The notes beneath the pieces are model-generated. The model did not search any database and was not told the DNA's origin. It saw only the letters and a program-made list of their open reading frames with translations. Both the position numbers and the translations under genes were made by a program. 64,000 bases of DNA from Pseudonocardia asaccharolytica DSM 44247 = NBRC 16224 (lineage in GTDB: Bacteria; Actinomycetota; Actinomycetes; Mycobacteriales; Pseudonocardiaceae): contig NZ_AUII01000019.1 in NCBI RefSeq assembly GCF_000423625.1, forward strand, positions 1-64,000, given 5' to 3'. This document shows, piece after piece, positions 35,815-45,013 of this stretch. Numbering within the stretch: the first letter of the stretch is position 1; each line of letters starts with the position of its first letter.

Positions 35815-38253
35815 TCACCGGGGGGTGCGCAGGGCGGCGCGGATGCGTTCCGGGGTCATGGGCAGCTCCGTCAGGCGGACGCCGAGCGGCGCGAGCGCGT
35901 CGTTGACCGCGGCGTTCACCGCGGCAGGTGCCATCATCCGGCCGCCCTCGCCGCCGCCCTTGATCCCGTGCGGGGTGTAGGGCGAGGGCGTCTCGACATG
36001 TCCGATGGCCAGCTCCGGCACCTCCATCGCCGACGGGATGAGGTAGTCCATGTAGCTGGAGGAGAGCAGCTGCCCGTCGTCGTCGTAGACGTACTCCTCG
36101 TACAGCGCGGTCCCAATACCCTGCGCGACCCCGCCGAGGATGTGCCCGGCGAGCGAACGCGGATTCACCAGTGTCCCGCAGTCGTGCACGGCCGCATAGG
36201 CCAGGAACCGGACCGCTCCGCTCTCGATGTCCACCTCGACCACCGGGATGTGGCAGGCATGCCCGACGAACGGATAGAAGACACCGAGGTCCTTGCGGTC
36301 CGCCGAGGGCATCGTCGTGTACGGGTGGTCGAAGACCTTCGACTCCTCCAGCCCGCTCTCGATATCCTCGGGAAAACCGTGCTTGAACAGGTGCAGCGCG
36401 ATCGCGATATCGCCCAGCGACTTCCGCCGATCCGGCACGCCCCGCACCTGGTACCCGCCGTCGGCCCACTCGAGATCGTCCGGGTCGGCCTCCAGCAGAT
36501 GTGCCGCGGCCCGCCGCGCCTTGGCCTTGATCTTCGCGGTGGCACCCTCGACGGCACCGGCGAGCATCACCGTGGTCCGCGAGCCACCGGGGCCGGTGGC
36601 CGGCAGACCGTTTCGGCTGCCCTGGTAGGCGACCGAGACGTCGTGCGGGTCGCAGTCGAACTCCTCGGCGACGAGCTGGGCCACCATCGTCTCGGGGCTG
36701 TTGCCCCAGAACGCGCAGGAGTACAGGGTCGCGGTGATCCCGCCGGTGGCGTCCACGGTGAGCGTCACGCTCTCCGGCATGCTCGTGACCGGCGCGCCCG
36801 GCTCGTCGAACCAGAACCAGAACTCGGTCGCCGAGAAGACGCTGCGCTCCGCGCAGGTGATCAGGCCGATCCCGATGTAGCGGCCCTCCTGCTCGCGCAG
36901 CCGCTTCTGCTCGGTGCGCCAGTGGTCGTAGCGGCCCAGCCGCAGCGTCTGGTCGAGCACGGCGTCGTAGTCGCCGGAGTCGTAGACGTTGCCGGTCGGG
37001 ATGAAGTACGGGAAGTCCCGGATGAAGTTGCGCCGCCGGATCTCGACGGGGTCCATGCCCAGCTCCCGGGCGGCCTTGTCGACCATCTGCTCGAGCATCC
37101 AGTTGTTGACCTCCGAGCCGAAACCCCGGTACGCCCCCTGCTGGTTCTTGTTGGTCAGCGCCGCCCGTACCCGGTAGCGCACGCTGCCGATCGTGTACGG
37201 GCCGACGACCTGGGCCAGCGCGTTGCCGTGGTGACCGACGCCGAACTGGATGTAGGCGCCGTAGTCGTCGATCACGTCGATCGCGAGGCCGCGCAGCGTG
37301 CCGTCGCGCATCACCGCGAGCTCGACGTCATAGACCCGGTCGGAGCCGTGATGATCGCAGTTGGCGATGTTGTCGACGCGGTCCTCGAGGAAGACGACCG
37401 GACGCCCCACCATCCGCGAGCACATCCCAGCGAGGACCAGAGGCTTGGTGACGAACAGCTTGGAGCCGAAGCTGCCGCCCGCGGGCACCTGCCGGACGTC
37501 GAGCCGGTTCGCCGGAATCCGCAGCGAGGCCGCCGCCATGAACAGGTAGCTGGTGAACGACAGCGAGTTGGTGTGCACGGTGAGCTGGCCGGAACCGTGG
37601 TCGAAGTCGGCGATCGCGCCGACGGTCTCCAGCGGCTGCCCGCCCGAACGGTGCCAGCGCAGCCGGTCCCGCACGACCAGGTCGGCCTCGGCGAAGTCGC
37701 GCTCGACGTCGCCGAAGTCGAAGCTGCGCTCGTAGGCGCAGTTCGTCCCCAGCGGCTCGTGGACGAGCGGCGCGCCCGGTTCCAGCGCCGCCTGCGGGTC
37801 GACGATCGGGGGCAGCGACTCGTACTCCACCTGGATCAGTTCGAGCGCGTCCTCGGCGAGGTAGCGGCTGTCCGCGACGACGACAGCGACTCCCTCGCCG
37901 ACATAGCGCACCGTGTCCACCGCGAGGCAGCGCCAGACGTGGTTGGCCGGGTCGGGGCCGAAGTCGGGCAGCGGGTCGGTGAGCTCGGCGGCCTGTGCCC
38001 CGGTGATCACCGCGTGCACGCCGTCGAGCGCGGCCGCCGCCGCGGTGTCGATCGAGACGATCCGCGCGTGCGGATGCGGGCTGCGCAGCACGGCGGCGTG
38101 CAGCATGCCCGGGGTGACCAGATCGGCGAGATAGCCGCCGCGGCCGCGCAGGAACTTGGGGTCCTCGACGCGGCGGACGGACTGGCCTACCCACCTCCGA
38201 TCGCGCTTGTGCGTGCGTGCCGGGGGTGGCGCGGGGCGGTCGATCGTGGTCAT
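35815..38253 (-). CDS. Molybdopterin-binding subunit of a xanthine dehydrogenase-family hydroxylase
   Basis: 812 residues. Starts with the usual WVGQSVRRVEDPKFLRGRGGYLAD. The active-site loop AYRGFGSE (around residues 372-379) places it with the broad aerobic molybdenum hydroxylases and not with form I CO dehydrogenase (AYRCSFR). The base-catalytic Glu lies in GIKGGGEGGR (around 763). Hydroxylates N-heterocycles or aldehydes with water as oxygen donor. The ATG overlaps the stop of the 2Fe-2S subunit gene (ATGA). Confidence 0.92.
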   Translation of the reverse strand: MTTIDRPAPPPARTHKRDRRWVGQSVRRVEDPKFLRGRGGYLADLVTPGMLHAAVLRSPHPHARIVSIDTAAAAALDGVHAVITGAQAAELTDPLPDFGPDPANHVWRCLAVDTVRYVGEGVAVVVADSRYLAEDALELIQVEYESLPPIVDPQAALEPGAPLVHEPLGTNCAYERSFDFGDVERDFAEADLVVRDRLRWHRSGGQPLETVGAIADFDHGSGQLTVHTNSLSFTSYLFMAAASLRIPANRLDVRQVPAGGSFGSKLFVTKPLVLAGMCSRMVGRPVVFLEDRVDNIANCDHHGSDRVYDVELAVMRDGTLRGLAIDVIDDYGAYIQFGVGHHGNALAQVVGPYTIGSVRYRVRAALTNKNQQGAYRGFGSEVNNWMLEQMVDKAARELGMDPVEIRRRNFIRDFPYFIPTGNVYDSGDYDAVLDQTLRLGRYDHWRTEQKRLREQEGRYIGIGLITCAERSVFSATEFWFWFDEPGAPVTSMPESVTLTVDATGGITATLYSCAFWGNSPETMVAQLVAEEFDCDPHDVSVAYQGSRNGLPATGPGGSRTTVMLAGAVEGATAKIKAKARRAAAHLLEADPDDLEWADGGYQVRGVPDRRKSLGDIAIALHLFKHGFPEDIESGLEESKVFDHPYTTMPSADRKDLGVFYPFVGHACHIPVVEVDIESGAVRFLAYAAVHDCGTLVNPRSLAGHILGGVAQGIGTALYEEYVYDDDGQLLSSSYMDYLIPSAMEVPELAIGHVETPSPYTPHGIKGGGEGGRMMAPAAVNAAVNDALAPLGVRLTELPMTPERIRAALRTPR

Positions 38254-38762
38254 GACCTCACCTCGACATCGTGCGTGGCGTTCTGTCCGGTGCGCATCCG
38301 GGCCGCCGCGGCCAGTACGGCCTCGACGATGTACTGGTATCCGGTGCAGCGGCACAGGTTGCTGGCGATGCCCTCGCGGACCTGCGCGGATGTCGGATCC
38401 GGGTTGTGCGCGAGGATCTCGCAGGCCCGCATGAGCATCCCCGGGGTGCAGTAGCCGCATTGCAGGCCCTGTTTGGCCCAGAACTCGTCCTGCAGCGGGT
38501 GCAGCGTCGGGCCATCGGCGAGGCTCTCGACGGTCCTGATCTCGGCGCCGTCGGCCTGCACCGCGAACGTGATGCAGGAGCGGATGCTCGCACCGTCCCG
38601 CAGCACCGTGCAGGTGCCACAGACGCCGTGCTCGCAGCCGATGTGGACCTCCTTGAGACTCAACTCGTCGCGCAGGAGATCGACGAGCAGCATCCGCGGC
38701 TCCACCTCGGCGATGTGCCTGCGGCCGTTCACCGTCAGGGTGATCGTGTGCTTCTCGGCCAT
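38250..38762 (-). CDS. 2Fe-2S subunit of the molybdenum hydroxylase
   Basis: 170 residues. Plant-ferredoxin-type cluster CEHGVCGTCTVL with the fourth Cys in RSC, and the C-terminal helical domain with CGYCTPGML and CRCTGYQ for the second cluster. Passes electrons from the molybdenum centre to the FAD subunit. Five bases after the FAD subunit gene and overlapping the molybdopterin subunit gene. Confidence 0.95.
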   Translation of the reverse strand: MAEKHTITLTVNGRRHIAEVEPRMLLVDLLRDELSLKEVHIGCEHGVCGTCTVLRDGASIRSCITFAVQADGAEIRTVESLADGPTLHPLQDEFWAKQGLQCGYCTPGMLMRACEILAHNPDPTSAQVREGIASNLCRCTGYQYIVEAVLAAAARMRTGQNATHDVEVRS

Positions 38763-38767
38763 GGGAC

Positions 38768-39637
38768 TCACCTCTGGTCCTGGGCGCGGTGCAGGGCGAG
38801 CGTCACGGCGCGGCGCACGTGGCTGCGGGCCAGCTCGATCCGGGTCTGCGCGCTCGCATGCAGGTCCCCGGCGGGCCGGACGCCGGAGACCGCGGCATCG
38901 GCCGCCGCGGCGATCGTGGCGTCGTCCGGGACGGCGCCGGTGAGGACGTCCTCGGCGGCGGTGGCGCGGATGGCCGTCGGGGCGACCCCGGTGAGCGCAA
39001 GTGCCGCTCGGCTGATCCGGTCGCCGTCGAGCTCGACCAGCGCGGCGACCGCGACGATCGCGAAGTTGCCGTGGGTACGGGCGAACTCGACGAACGCGTA
39101 CCCGCCCGCGCGCCGCGGCAGCCGGATCTCGGTGAGGATCTCGTCGGCGGCCAGTGCCGTGCTGAACGGCCCGCGCAGGAACTCCGCCGCCGGGATCGTG
39201 CGGGTCCCGCCTGGTCCGGCGGCGACGAGGTCGGCGTCGAGCGCGAGTGCGACGGCGGGCAGCTCGGCGGCGGGGTCGGCGTGCGCCAGGCTGCCGCCGA
39301 TGGTGCCGCTGTTGCGGATCGGGGTGTGCCCGACCAGCCCGGTCGCCTCGGCCAGCAGCGGTGCGGCAATCGCCACCTCGGGGGCCTGCTCGATCTGCGA
39401 CTGCCGGGTCATCGCCCCGATCACCAGGACGTCGCCGTCGAGCCGGATGCCCGACAGCTCCGCGACGTTGCGCAGATCGATGAGGTGGCTCGGCTCGGCG
39501 AGCCGGAAGTTCATCAGCGGGATCAGGCTCTGGCCCCCGGCGAGCACCCGGGGCTCGGCGTCGGCGTGCTCGGCGAGCAGCCCGACGGCCTCGGCGATCG
39601 TGGGCGGCGCGGCGTAGGAGAAGGGTGGCGGTTTCAC
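38768..39637 (-). CDS. FAD-binding subunit of the molybdenum hydroxylase
   Basis: 289 residues from a GTG. FAD loops are VLAGGQSLIPLMNFRLA and RNSGTIGGSLAHADPAAELP, typical of CoxM/xanthine dehydrogenase medium subunits. First gene of the FAD - 2Fe-2S - molybdopterin order, 179 bp downstream of a GAF-PucR regulator on the same strand. Confidence 0.95.
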   Translation of the reverse strand: MKPPPFSYAAPPTIAEAVGLLAEHADAEPRVLAGGQSLIPLMNFRLAEPSHLIDLRNVAELSGIRLDGDVLVIGAMTRQSQIEQAPEVAIAAPLLAEATGLVGHTPIRNSGTIGGSLAHADPAAELPAVALALDADLVAAGPGGTRTIPAAEFLRGPFSTALAADEILTEIRLPRRAGGYAFVEFARTHGNFAIVAVAALVELDGDRISRAALALTGVAPTAIRATAAEDVLTGAVPDDATIAAAADAAVSGVRPAGDLHASAQTRIELARSHVRRAVTLALHRAQDQR

Positions 39638-39816
39638 AGCGGCCTCCGCGACGAGGTGTGCTGGACGGCGCGCGCCGGGTTGCGGCCTGCGGCACGCGCC
39701 TCTCTCGATGTTGCTGGCCCGCGTCGGGATGGACCATGTGTGCCGGCCCAGGAAAACCGGCGTGCCGCTGGGGCCGGGCACAAGCCGGCGCGGCGGCCGG
39801 GGGTAGCCCCGCTGCG

Positions 39817-41697
39817 CTAAGCGTCCGCCCGGACGATGTCGCGGATCGTCAACGCGAGCTGCAGCTCCAGCCGCACCCCGATATCGCGCAGGTTGCGCCC
39901 GGTGAGCTGCTCGATGCGGCCGAGGCGGTAACCGACGGTGTTGGGATGCACGACCAGCGCCCTCGCGGCCGTCGTCGTCGAGCACCCGGTGGCGAGCCAG
40001 ATCCGCAGGGTGGCGAGCAGGTCGCCGCCGCGCTGCGCCTCGTACACCACCACCGGACGCAGCAGCCCGCGGGCGAACCGGCGCAGCGCATCCGGGGTTC
40101 CGGTCTCCAGCAGCAGCGCGGACAGCCCGAGCTCGCGGACGTCCACCAGCCCGCCGGGGCGACTCGCCCGGCGCAGCGCCATCGCCCCGCGCGCCACCCG
40201 GAACGCGGCGGCGTAGTCGGAAACGGCATGGGCGACCGGCCCGGCCACCAGGGTCGGGGTGGCGTCCGATCCGACCGCCCGTTCGATATGCACCAGGATC
40301 CGGCGCAGCGCCTCGCCCGGATCCGGCTCGGCGGGCAGCAGCACCACCTGCAGCCCGTCGTAGGGTCCGGCCAGCGGGCAGGGACCCGGTTCGGCCGCGG
40401 ACCTGGCCAGCTCCGGCAGCCGTACCGCCGGCGGGACCGGGCCGTCCACCGCCAGCACCGCGACGAGGTGCGGGTGGCTCAGATCGTGCCCGAGCGCCGC
40501 CGCCCGGTCGAGGACGACCTGCGGACGCAGGGGGCCGTCGACGCGCAGCAGGTCCGCGAGCAGGTCGCCGGACAGCCGCCCGTGCACGTCGACCAGATGC
40601 CGCTGCTGCAGCAGCTCCAACGCAACGACCAGTGCGAACCGCTCCACGACCCGCAGTTGGACGGGCTCCGGCGCCGCGGGTGGCGCGGTGACCCACAGCC
40701 GTCCCACCAGCTCCCCGCCCAGCACCACCGGCGCCGCCCACGCGATCTCCCCCGCAACGACGCCCGGAGCCCCGGGCAGCACCGGACCGCCGGCCGGCAC
40801 GATGGGGACTTCGGCGACCTCGTAGCGCCGGTCCATGGCGGACTCCTGGGCCGCCAGCGCCTTGCGGGCCGGGGCGCGCCGCCGGGCCGCGGCGTCCGGC
40901 GGCGGCCGATATCCCTGATCGGGAGCGCTGACGAGCACCCGACCCTCGGCGTCCTCGACCGTGACCGATGCGCCGAGGGTCTCGGCGAGTGCCGAGACCA
41001 ACCCGGCGAGACCGACCTCGGCGAGCACCAGCTGCATCAGCCGATGGTGTTGCTGTTCGGCCCACTCCAGGACGGCCCGCCCGCGGCGCAGCTCCGCGTT
41101 GGCCCGCGACAGCTCGCCGATCACGTCCTGCTGGGCGGTCCGCAGCCGCGCGGTCTCCAGCGCCAGTGCCGCCTGCCCGGCGAGCAGCTCGATCAGCTCC
41201 AGCTCGGGGCCGGCGAACTCTCGGGCGGCCACCGAATAGGCGACGATCACCCCGGCCAGGTCGTCCACGGCGCGCAGCGGCACACTCACCAGCGCGTGGT
41301 AGCCCTGCGCGGGAGCGAGCTGCCGCAACAGGCCGTAGCGCCACGCGGAACGCACGTCGGGGACGACGATGGTGCGACCCTCGCGGAACGCCCGGGCCGC
41401 GGGCGTGTCCAGCTGCGGACCGGGCGGGTGGATGAGCAGGGCGTCACCGTCGCTGACCAGCGCGACGTAGCCGGGGCTGAGCCCGCACCATCCGGCCACC
41501 CGTAGGTGCTCGCGCGCCGGGTCGGCGAGCATCACCGCGCAGGACTCGAAACCGATCAACCGGCAGGCCTGCCGCGCGACCCGGGTGAGCACCGCCTCGA
41601 GCGGCTCGGCGGCGTTGACGGCGCGGGCGATCTCGCTGACCGCGGACATCCACGACCGCAGCGAGGCCGGAACCTCCGACACGCTCACACTGTGCAC
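39817..41697 (-). CDS. GAF-domain PucR-type transcriptional regulator
   Basis: About 626 residues. The N-terminal GAF domain (ACRLIGFESCAVMLAD to GYHALVSVPLRAVDDLAGVIVAYS) is followed by a linker helix (QDVIGELSRANAELRRG) and a PucR C-terminal HTH: TLRIWLATGCSTTTAARALVVHPNTVGYRLGRIEQLTGRNLRD. The start is uncertain: GTG codons at 41697, 41688 and 41682 and a TTG at 41724 are all in frame without a clear ribosome site. Likely controls the molybdenum hydroxylase genes downstream. Confidence 0.85.
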   Translation of the reverse strand: MHSVSVSEVPASLRSWMSAVSEIARAVNAAEPLEAVLTRVARQACRLIGFESCAVMLADPAREHLRVAGWCGLSPGYVALVSDGDALLIHPPGPQLDTPAARAFREGRTIVVPDVRSAWRYGLLRQLAPAQGYHALVSVPLRAVDDLAGVIVAYSVAAREFAGPELELIELLAGQAALALETARLRTAQQDVIGELSRANAELRRGRAVLEWAEQQHHRLMQLVLAEVGLAGLVSALAETLGASVTVEDAEGRVLVSAPDQGYRPPPDAAARRRAPARKALAAQESAMDRRYEVAEVPIVPAGGPVLPGAPGVVAGEIAWAAPVVLGGELVGRLWVTAPPAAPEPVQLRVVERFALVVALELLQQRHLVDVHGRLSGDLLADLLRVDGPLRPQVVLDRAAALGHDLSHPHLVAVLAVDGPVPPAVRLPELARSAAEPGPCPLAGPYDGLQVVLLPAEPDPGEALRRILVHIERAVGSDATPTLVAGPVAHAVSDYAAAFRVARGAMALRRASRPGGLVDVRELGLSALLLETGTPDALRRFARGLLRPVVVYEAQRGGDLLATLRIWLATGCSTTTAARALVVHPNTVGYRLGRIEQLTGRNLRDIGVRLELQLALTIRDIVRADA

Positions 41698-41766
41698 CCT
41701 CGCCGCCGCACCCCCCGCTGGCAAGGGCGCTCGCTGTCCCGGGCACGGAACCGGCGCCGGCCCGGG

Positions 41767-42873
41767 TCAGCTCACGGCGGAGCGGCGCGGGATCGACGGC
41801 TGTTCACCGGCCCGCGAGCCCGGACGCACCACCACGGTGCGCACCAGGTGCACGATCATGGCCAGGAAAGCCGCGGCCCAGGCGGCGAGCGCCACCCACG
41901 TCTCGTGCTGCCCGATCGCCTGCACGATCGGCAGCAGATCGGCCTGGCCGATGTCGTATCCGGCGACGCCGTACATGCCGAGCGGGAACACGATGCTCCA
42001 CAGCGCCGAGTCGTACCGCAGCGGGACCCGGTGGGTGATGTGGCGCCACCAGCCGGCCGCGACGAGCGGCGGGATCAGCCAGGTACCGACCGACCAGAAC
42101 ACCACCGACAACCCGGCGACGAGACCGCGGGTCACCTCGACCGCAGGGGTGTCGAGCATCTGCACGATCTGGGACCCGGACAGCACGGTGATCGCGGTCG
42201 CCCCCATCGCCACCCAGTAGGGCGGGGTGAGGTCGCTGGGGCCCACCGGGTACAGCATCAGCCGGGCCGCGACGAAGACGCCCGCGGCCCCGTACAGGAA
42301 GATGCCGACCGACCAGGACCCGAAGGCCAGCAGCGCGAGTTCCCGGGTCCCGAAGCCGACGATCGGCTGCAGCGCCGCGGCCAGTACCGCGACGGACTGG
42401 CTGGCCACGACCCAGACGAACCAGGTGCCGTTCGCGCCGGCCACCACCGGTCGTTTCGTGCGGGAGAGCACGGCGGTCCACGGCACCACGTACCCGAGCA
42501 CCAGCCACGCCAGCCCGCCGCAGGCCAGCAGCCCCAGCGCGACCCCGTGATGACCGTCGGCCAGCAGCCGGGCACCCAGCACGTCGGTCCCGGCCACGAA
42601 GGTGAAGAACCCGAATCCCCGGCGGGGGTCGGAGAAATCGGCCAGCACGTTCGCCCGGAACGCGATCCACCGCCAGCAGCTCAGCACGACCAGGACCGCG
42701 TAGCACGCCACGGCGAGCCACATCAGGATCGCCGACAGCGTGCCGAGGCCGAGGTTCCCGACCCCGACCGACACGATGCCGGTGGCCATGACCAGCGCGA
42801 AGTAGCCGGGATCCAGGGTCGCCACCGCGGCCCGCAGCGCGGCCCACCGGCCACGGCCATCGTCAACGCTCAC
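41767..42873 (-). CDS. TDT-family transporter (TehA/C4-dicarboxylate exporter-like)
   Basis: 368 residues with about ten hydrophobic helices. Family text: LDPGYFALVMATGIVSVG, FFTFVAGTDVLGARL, GTWFVWVVASQSVAVLA, LTPPYWVAMGATAITVLSG and FPLGMYGVAGYDIGQA. These proteins export dicarboxylates, sulfite or tellurite-related anions; the substrate cannot be read from sequence. The GTG start overlaps the 3' end of the kinase gene by 11 bp. Confidence 0.9.
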   Translation of the reverse strand: MSVDDGRGRWAALRAAVATLDPGYFALVMATGIVSVGVGNLGLGTLSAILMWLAVACYAVLVVLSCWRWIAFRANVLADFSDPRRGFGFFTFVAGTDVLGARLLADGHHGVALGLLACGGLAWLVLGYVVPWTAVLSRTKRPVVAGANGTWFVWVVASQSVAVLAAALQPIVGFGTRELALLAFGSWSVGIFLYGAAGVFVAARLMLYPVGPSDLTPPYWVAMGATAITVLSGSQIVQMLDTPAVEVTRGLVAGLSVVFWSVGTWLIPPLVAAGWWRHITHRVPLRYDSALWSIVFPLGMYGVAGYDIGQADLLPIVQAIGQHETWVALAAWAAAFLAMIVHLVRTVVVRPGSRAGEQPSIPRRSAVS

Positions 42874-43576
42874 CGCGGCACCCTCCGTCGATCTCCTCCA
42901 GCACCGCGCTGGGCACCACGAGATCGGCGCGCCGAGCGGTGCCCGCCACCAGCATCGCGTTGGGACCGTCGACGTCACGCACCCAGCGCCGGGCAAAACC
43001 GGGTTCCTTGCCGAACGCCACATGCCGGGCAACGAGCCGCGCGAGCCGGACGTCCTCGCGCAGAGCGCAGAACCACACCTCGTCGAGCACCGCGGCCACC
43101 GGGCGCCACACCTCGTCGTCGACGAGCAGGTAGTTGCCCTCGGTGAGGACGAGCCGCGCCGCCCGCGGCACCACGATCGCCCCGGCCAGCGGCTGTTCCA
43201 GGGTCCGCTCGAACGCGGGCGCGTAGACGACCGCCTCGTCGTCGGCCCGCAACCGGCGCAGCAGCGCGCGGTACCCGCCGGCGTCGAAGGTCTCCGGGGC
43301 ACCCTTGCGGTCGCGCAGACCGAGCCGTTCCAGGGCGACGTCGGCGAGATGGAACCCGTCCATCGGCACGGGGGCGACCCACTCCCCCGCCGCCAGCCCG
43401 GCGGGCGGGGCCGGCTCCAAGGCCGCGCAGAGCCGTTCGACCAGCGTGGACTTGCCCGCGCCCGGGCTGCCGGTGATGCCGAGCAGCACCCGTCGGCGGC
43501 CGTCGCCGACGAGGGCGCGGGCGCGCTCGCACAGGCCGGCGAGCGTCGGTGTGGATGTCGGTGGGGATGCGGTCAC
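42863..43576 (-). CDS. Nucleoside/nucleotide kinase-family protein (uridine kinase/PanK-like)
   Basis: 237 residues from a GTG. P-loop GITGSPGAGKSTLVE, then VPMDGFHLADVALERLGLRDRKGAPETFDAGGY and VLTEGNYLLVDDEVW, the pattern of the uridine kinase/fructose-transport FrcK group of P-loop kinases. C-terminal GPNAMLVAGTARRADLVV is characteristic. Substrate unknown. Coupled to the downstream transporter. Confidence 0.9.
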   Translation of the reverse strand: MTASPPTSTPTLAGLCERARALVGDGRRRVLLGITGSPGAGKSTLVERLCAALEPAPPAGLAAGEWVAPVPMDGFHLADVALERLGLRDRKGAPETFDAGGYRALLRRLRADDEAVVYAPAFERTLEQPLAGAIVVPRAARLVLTEGNYLLVDDEVWRPVAAVLDEVWFCALREDVRLARLVARHVAFGKEPGFARRWVRDVDGPNAMLVAGTARRADLVVPSAVLEEIDGGCRGER

Positions 43577-43654
43577 TATGGCTCGGCACTGTAGACGGCC
43601 CGCGACGCCGTGGTCGGCGATGCCAGGGGTTCCGCGAGGGCATAACCTCGGTGG

Positions 43655-44863
43655 ATGGCCTCCGTCAATGCTGACGAGAACAGAGCCGACGAGAACAGAG
43701 CCGACCAGAACAGAGCCGACCAGAGGCGGCTCGAGGCGGGCCGGACGGTCGCGGCCCGGATGGCCGAGGCCGCGGCCGCGTGGTTGGAGTCGCTCGACGA
43801 CCGGCAGCGTGCGGTCGCGACCGCGCGCGCCCCGGGCTCCGACACCGAATCCGACGCCGAACGGCTGCGTTGGTACTACACCCCGACCGACCACGGCGGC
43901 CTGCCGCTGCGCGAGCTGCGCCCCGCCCAGCAGAGTCGCGCGATGCAGCTGGTGGCCAGCGGGTTGTCCGCGGCCGGGTACGGCACCGTCGCGACGATCA
44001 TGGGCCTGGAGAACGTGCTGGACCGTACCGAGGGCTGGACGGTCGACTGGGGCCGCGAGCGCGGGCGCGACCCCGGGCTGTACTACCTGCGGGTCTTCGG
44101 CGAGCCCGGTGCCTCGGGGGCCTGGGCGTGGCGCCTCGGCGGCCATCACGTGTCGCTGAACAACCTCGTCGTCGACGGCGCGGTCCGCTCCACGACGCCG
44201 TGCTTCCTGGGGGCCGACCCGGCGTCCTCGCCGCTGCTGGGGCCCGCTCCGCTGCGGCCGCTGGGTGGCACGGAGGACCTGGCCCGCGAGCTGATGCGGT
44301 CGCTGCCCGCCGAGCTCGCGGAGCGCGCGACGCTGCTCGACCGCGCCCCCTTGGACATCATCGGCGGCAACCGGGCGCGCATCCTCGGTGGCGAGGAGGG
44401 CGAGCAGATGATCCGGCTGCCCGATCTCTGGCGGGGGCGATTGCGCGAACCCCGCCTCGCCGAACTGGTCGCGAGGATGGACCGCCAGGGCGAGGAGGGC
44501 ACCGGGTACGACGCGGCCGACCACGCCCGGCTCGCGCTCACCCACGCCCCGAAGGGCCTGCCCGGTTCGGCGCTCGACGCGGGGCAGCGGGAGCTGCTGG
44601 CCGCGCTGCTGATGACCTACCTGGGGCGGGTTCCCGGCGGGCTGACCGACGTTCCCGAGCTCGAGGACGTGCATCTGGCCTGGGCCGGGCCGACGGAACC
44701 GGGCGCCGCGCACTACTACCGGTTGCAGGGCCCGCGGCTGCTCGTCGAGTACGACAACACCCAGCGGGGCGCCAACCACGCCCATTCGGTGTGGCGCGAC
44801 CCCGAGGCCGACTTCGGCCACGACGTGCTCGCCGCGCACCGGGCCGCGGCCCACCGCAGATGA
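43655..44863 (+). CDS. DUF3500-family protein
   Basis: 402 residues. After a short repeat-coded N-terminus (ADENRADENRADQNRADQRR) comes the DUF3500 pattern: WYYTPTDHGGLPLRELRPAQQSRAMQLVASGLSAAGY, DPGLYYLRVFGEPG, WAWRLGGHHVSLNN, HYYRLQGPRLLVEYDNTQRGANHAHSVWRDPEADFG. Members are widespread but of unknown function; the conserved His/Asp-rich end suggests a metal or small-molecule site. No signal peptide. Confidence 0.88.
   Translation: MASVNADENRADENRADQNRADQRRLEAGRTVAARMAEAAAAWLESLDDRQRAVATARAPGSDTESDAERLRWYYTPTDHGGLPLRELRPAQQSRAMQLVASGLSAAGYGTVATIMGLENVLDRTEGWTVDWGRERGRDPGLYYLRVFGEPGASGAWAWRLGGHHVSLNNLVVDGAVRSTTPCFLGADPASSPLLGPAPLRPLGGTEDLARELMRSLPAELAERATLLDRAPLDIIGGNRARILGGEEGEQMIRLPDLWRGRLREPRLAELVARMDRQGEEGTGYDAADHARLALTHAPKGLPGSALDAGQRELLAALLMTYLGRVPGGLTDVPELEDVHLAWAGPTEPGAAHYYRLQGPRLLVEYDNTQRGANHAHSVWRDPEADFGHDVLAAHRAAAHRR
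43673..43729 (+). repeat. 15-bp in-frame tandem repeat
   Basis: Unit GACGAGAACAGAGCC occurs twice, then GACCAGAACAGAGCC, then a partial GACCAGAGGCGG. It encodes ADENR, ADENR, ADQNR, ADQRR near the N-terminus of the DUF3500 protein. Unit length is a multiple of three, so copy-number change would keep the frame. Confidence 0.9.
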
Positions 44864-45013
44864 GCCGTTACCGGTCGCCCGCTGATCGCCCGGATCGTCC
44901 GACCGCAGACCGTTCACCCGCCCATGATCGTCGTTACGGAGCCCGCAGCCGCGCCGACCGCGGCGGAACCTGCCCCTTCACCGATCATGGACCGGAGGCG
45001 GCATGCTGGGGCC

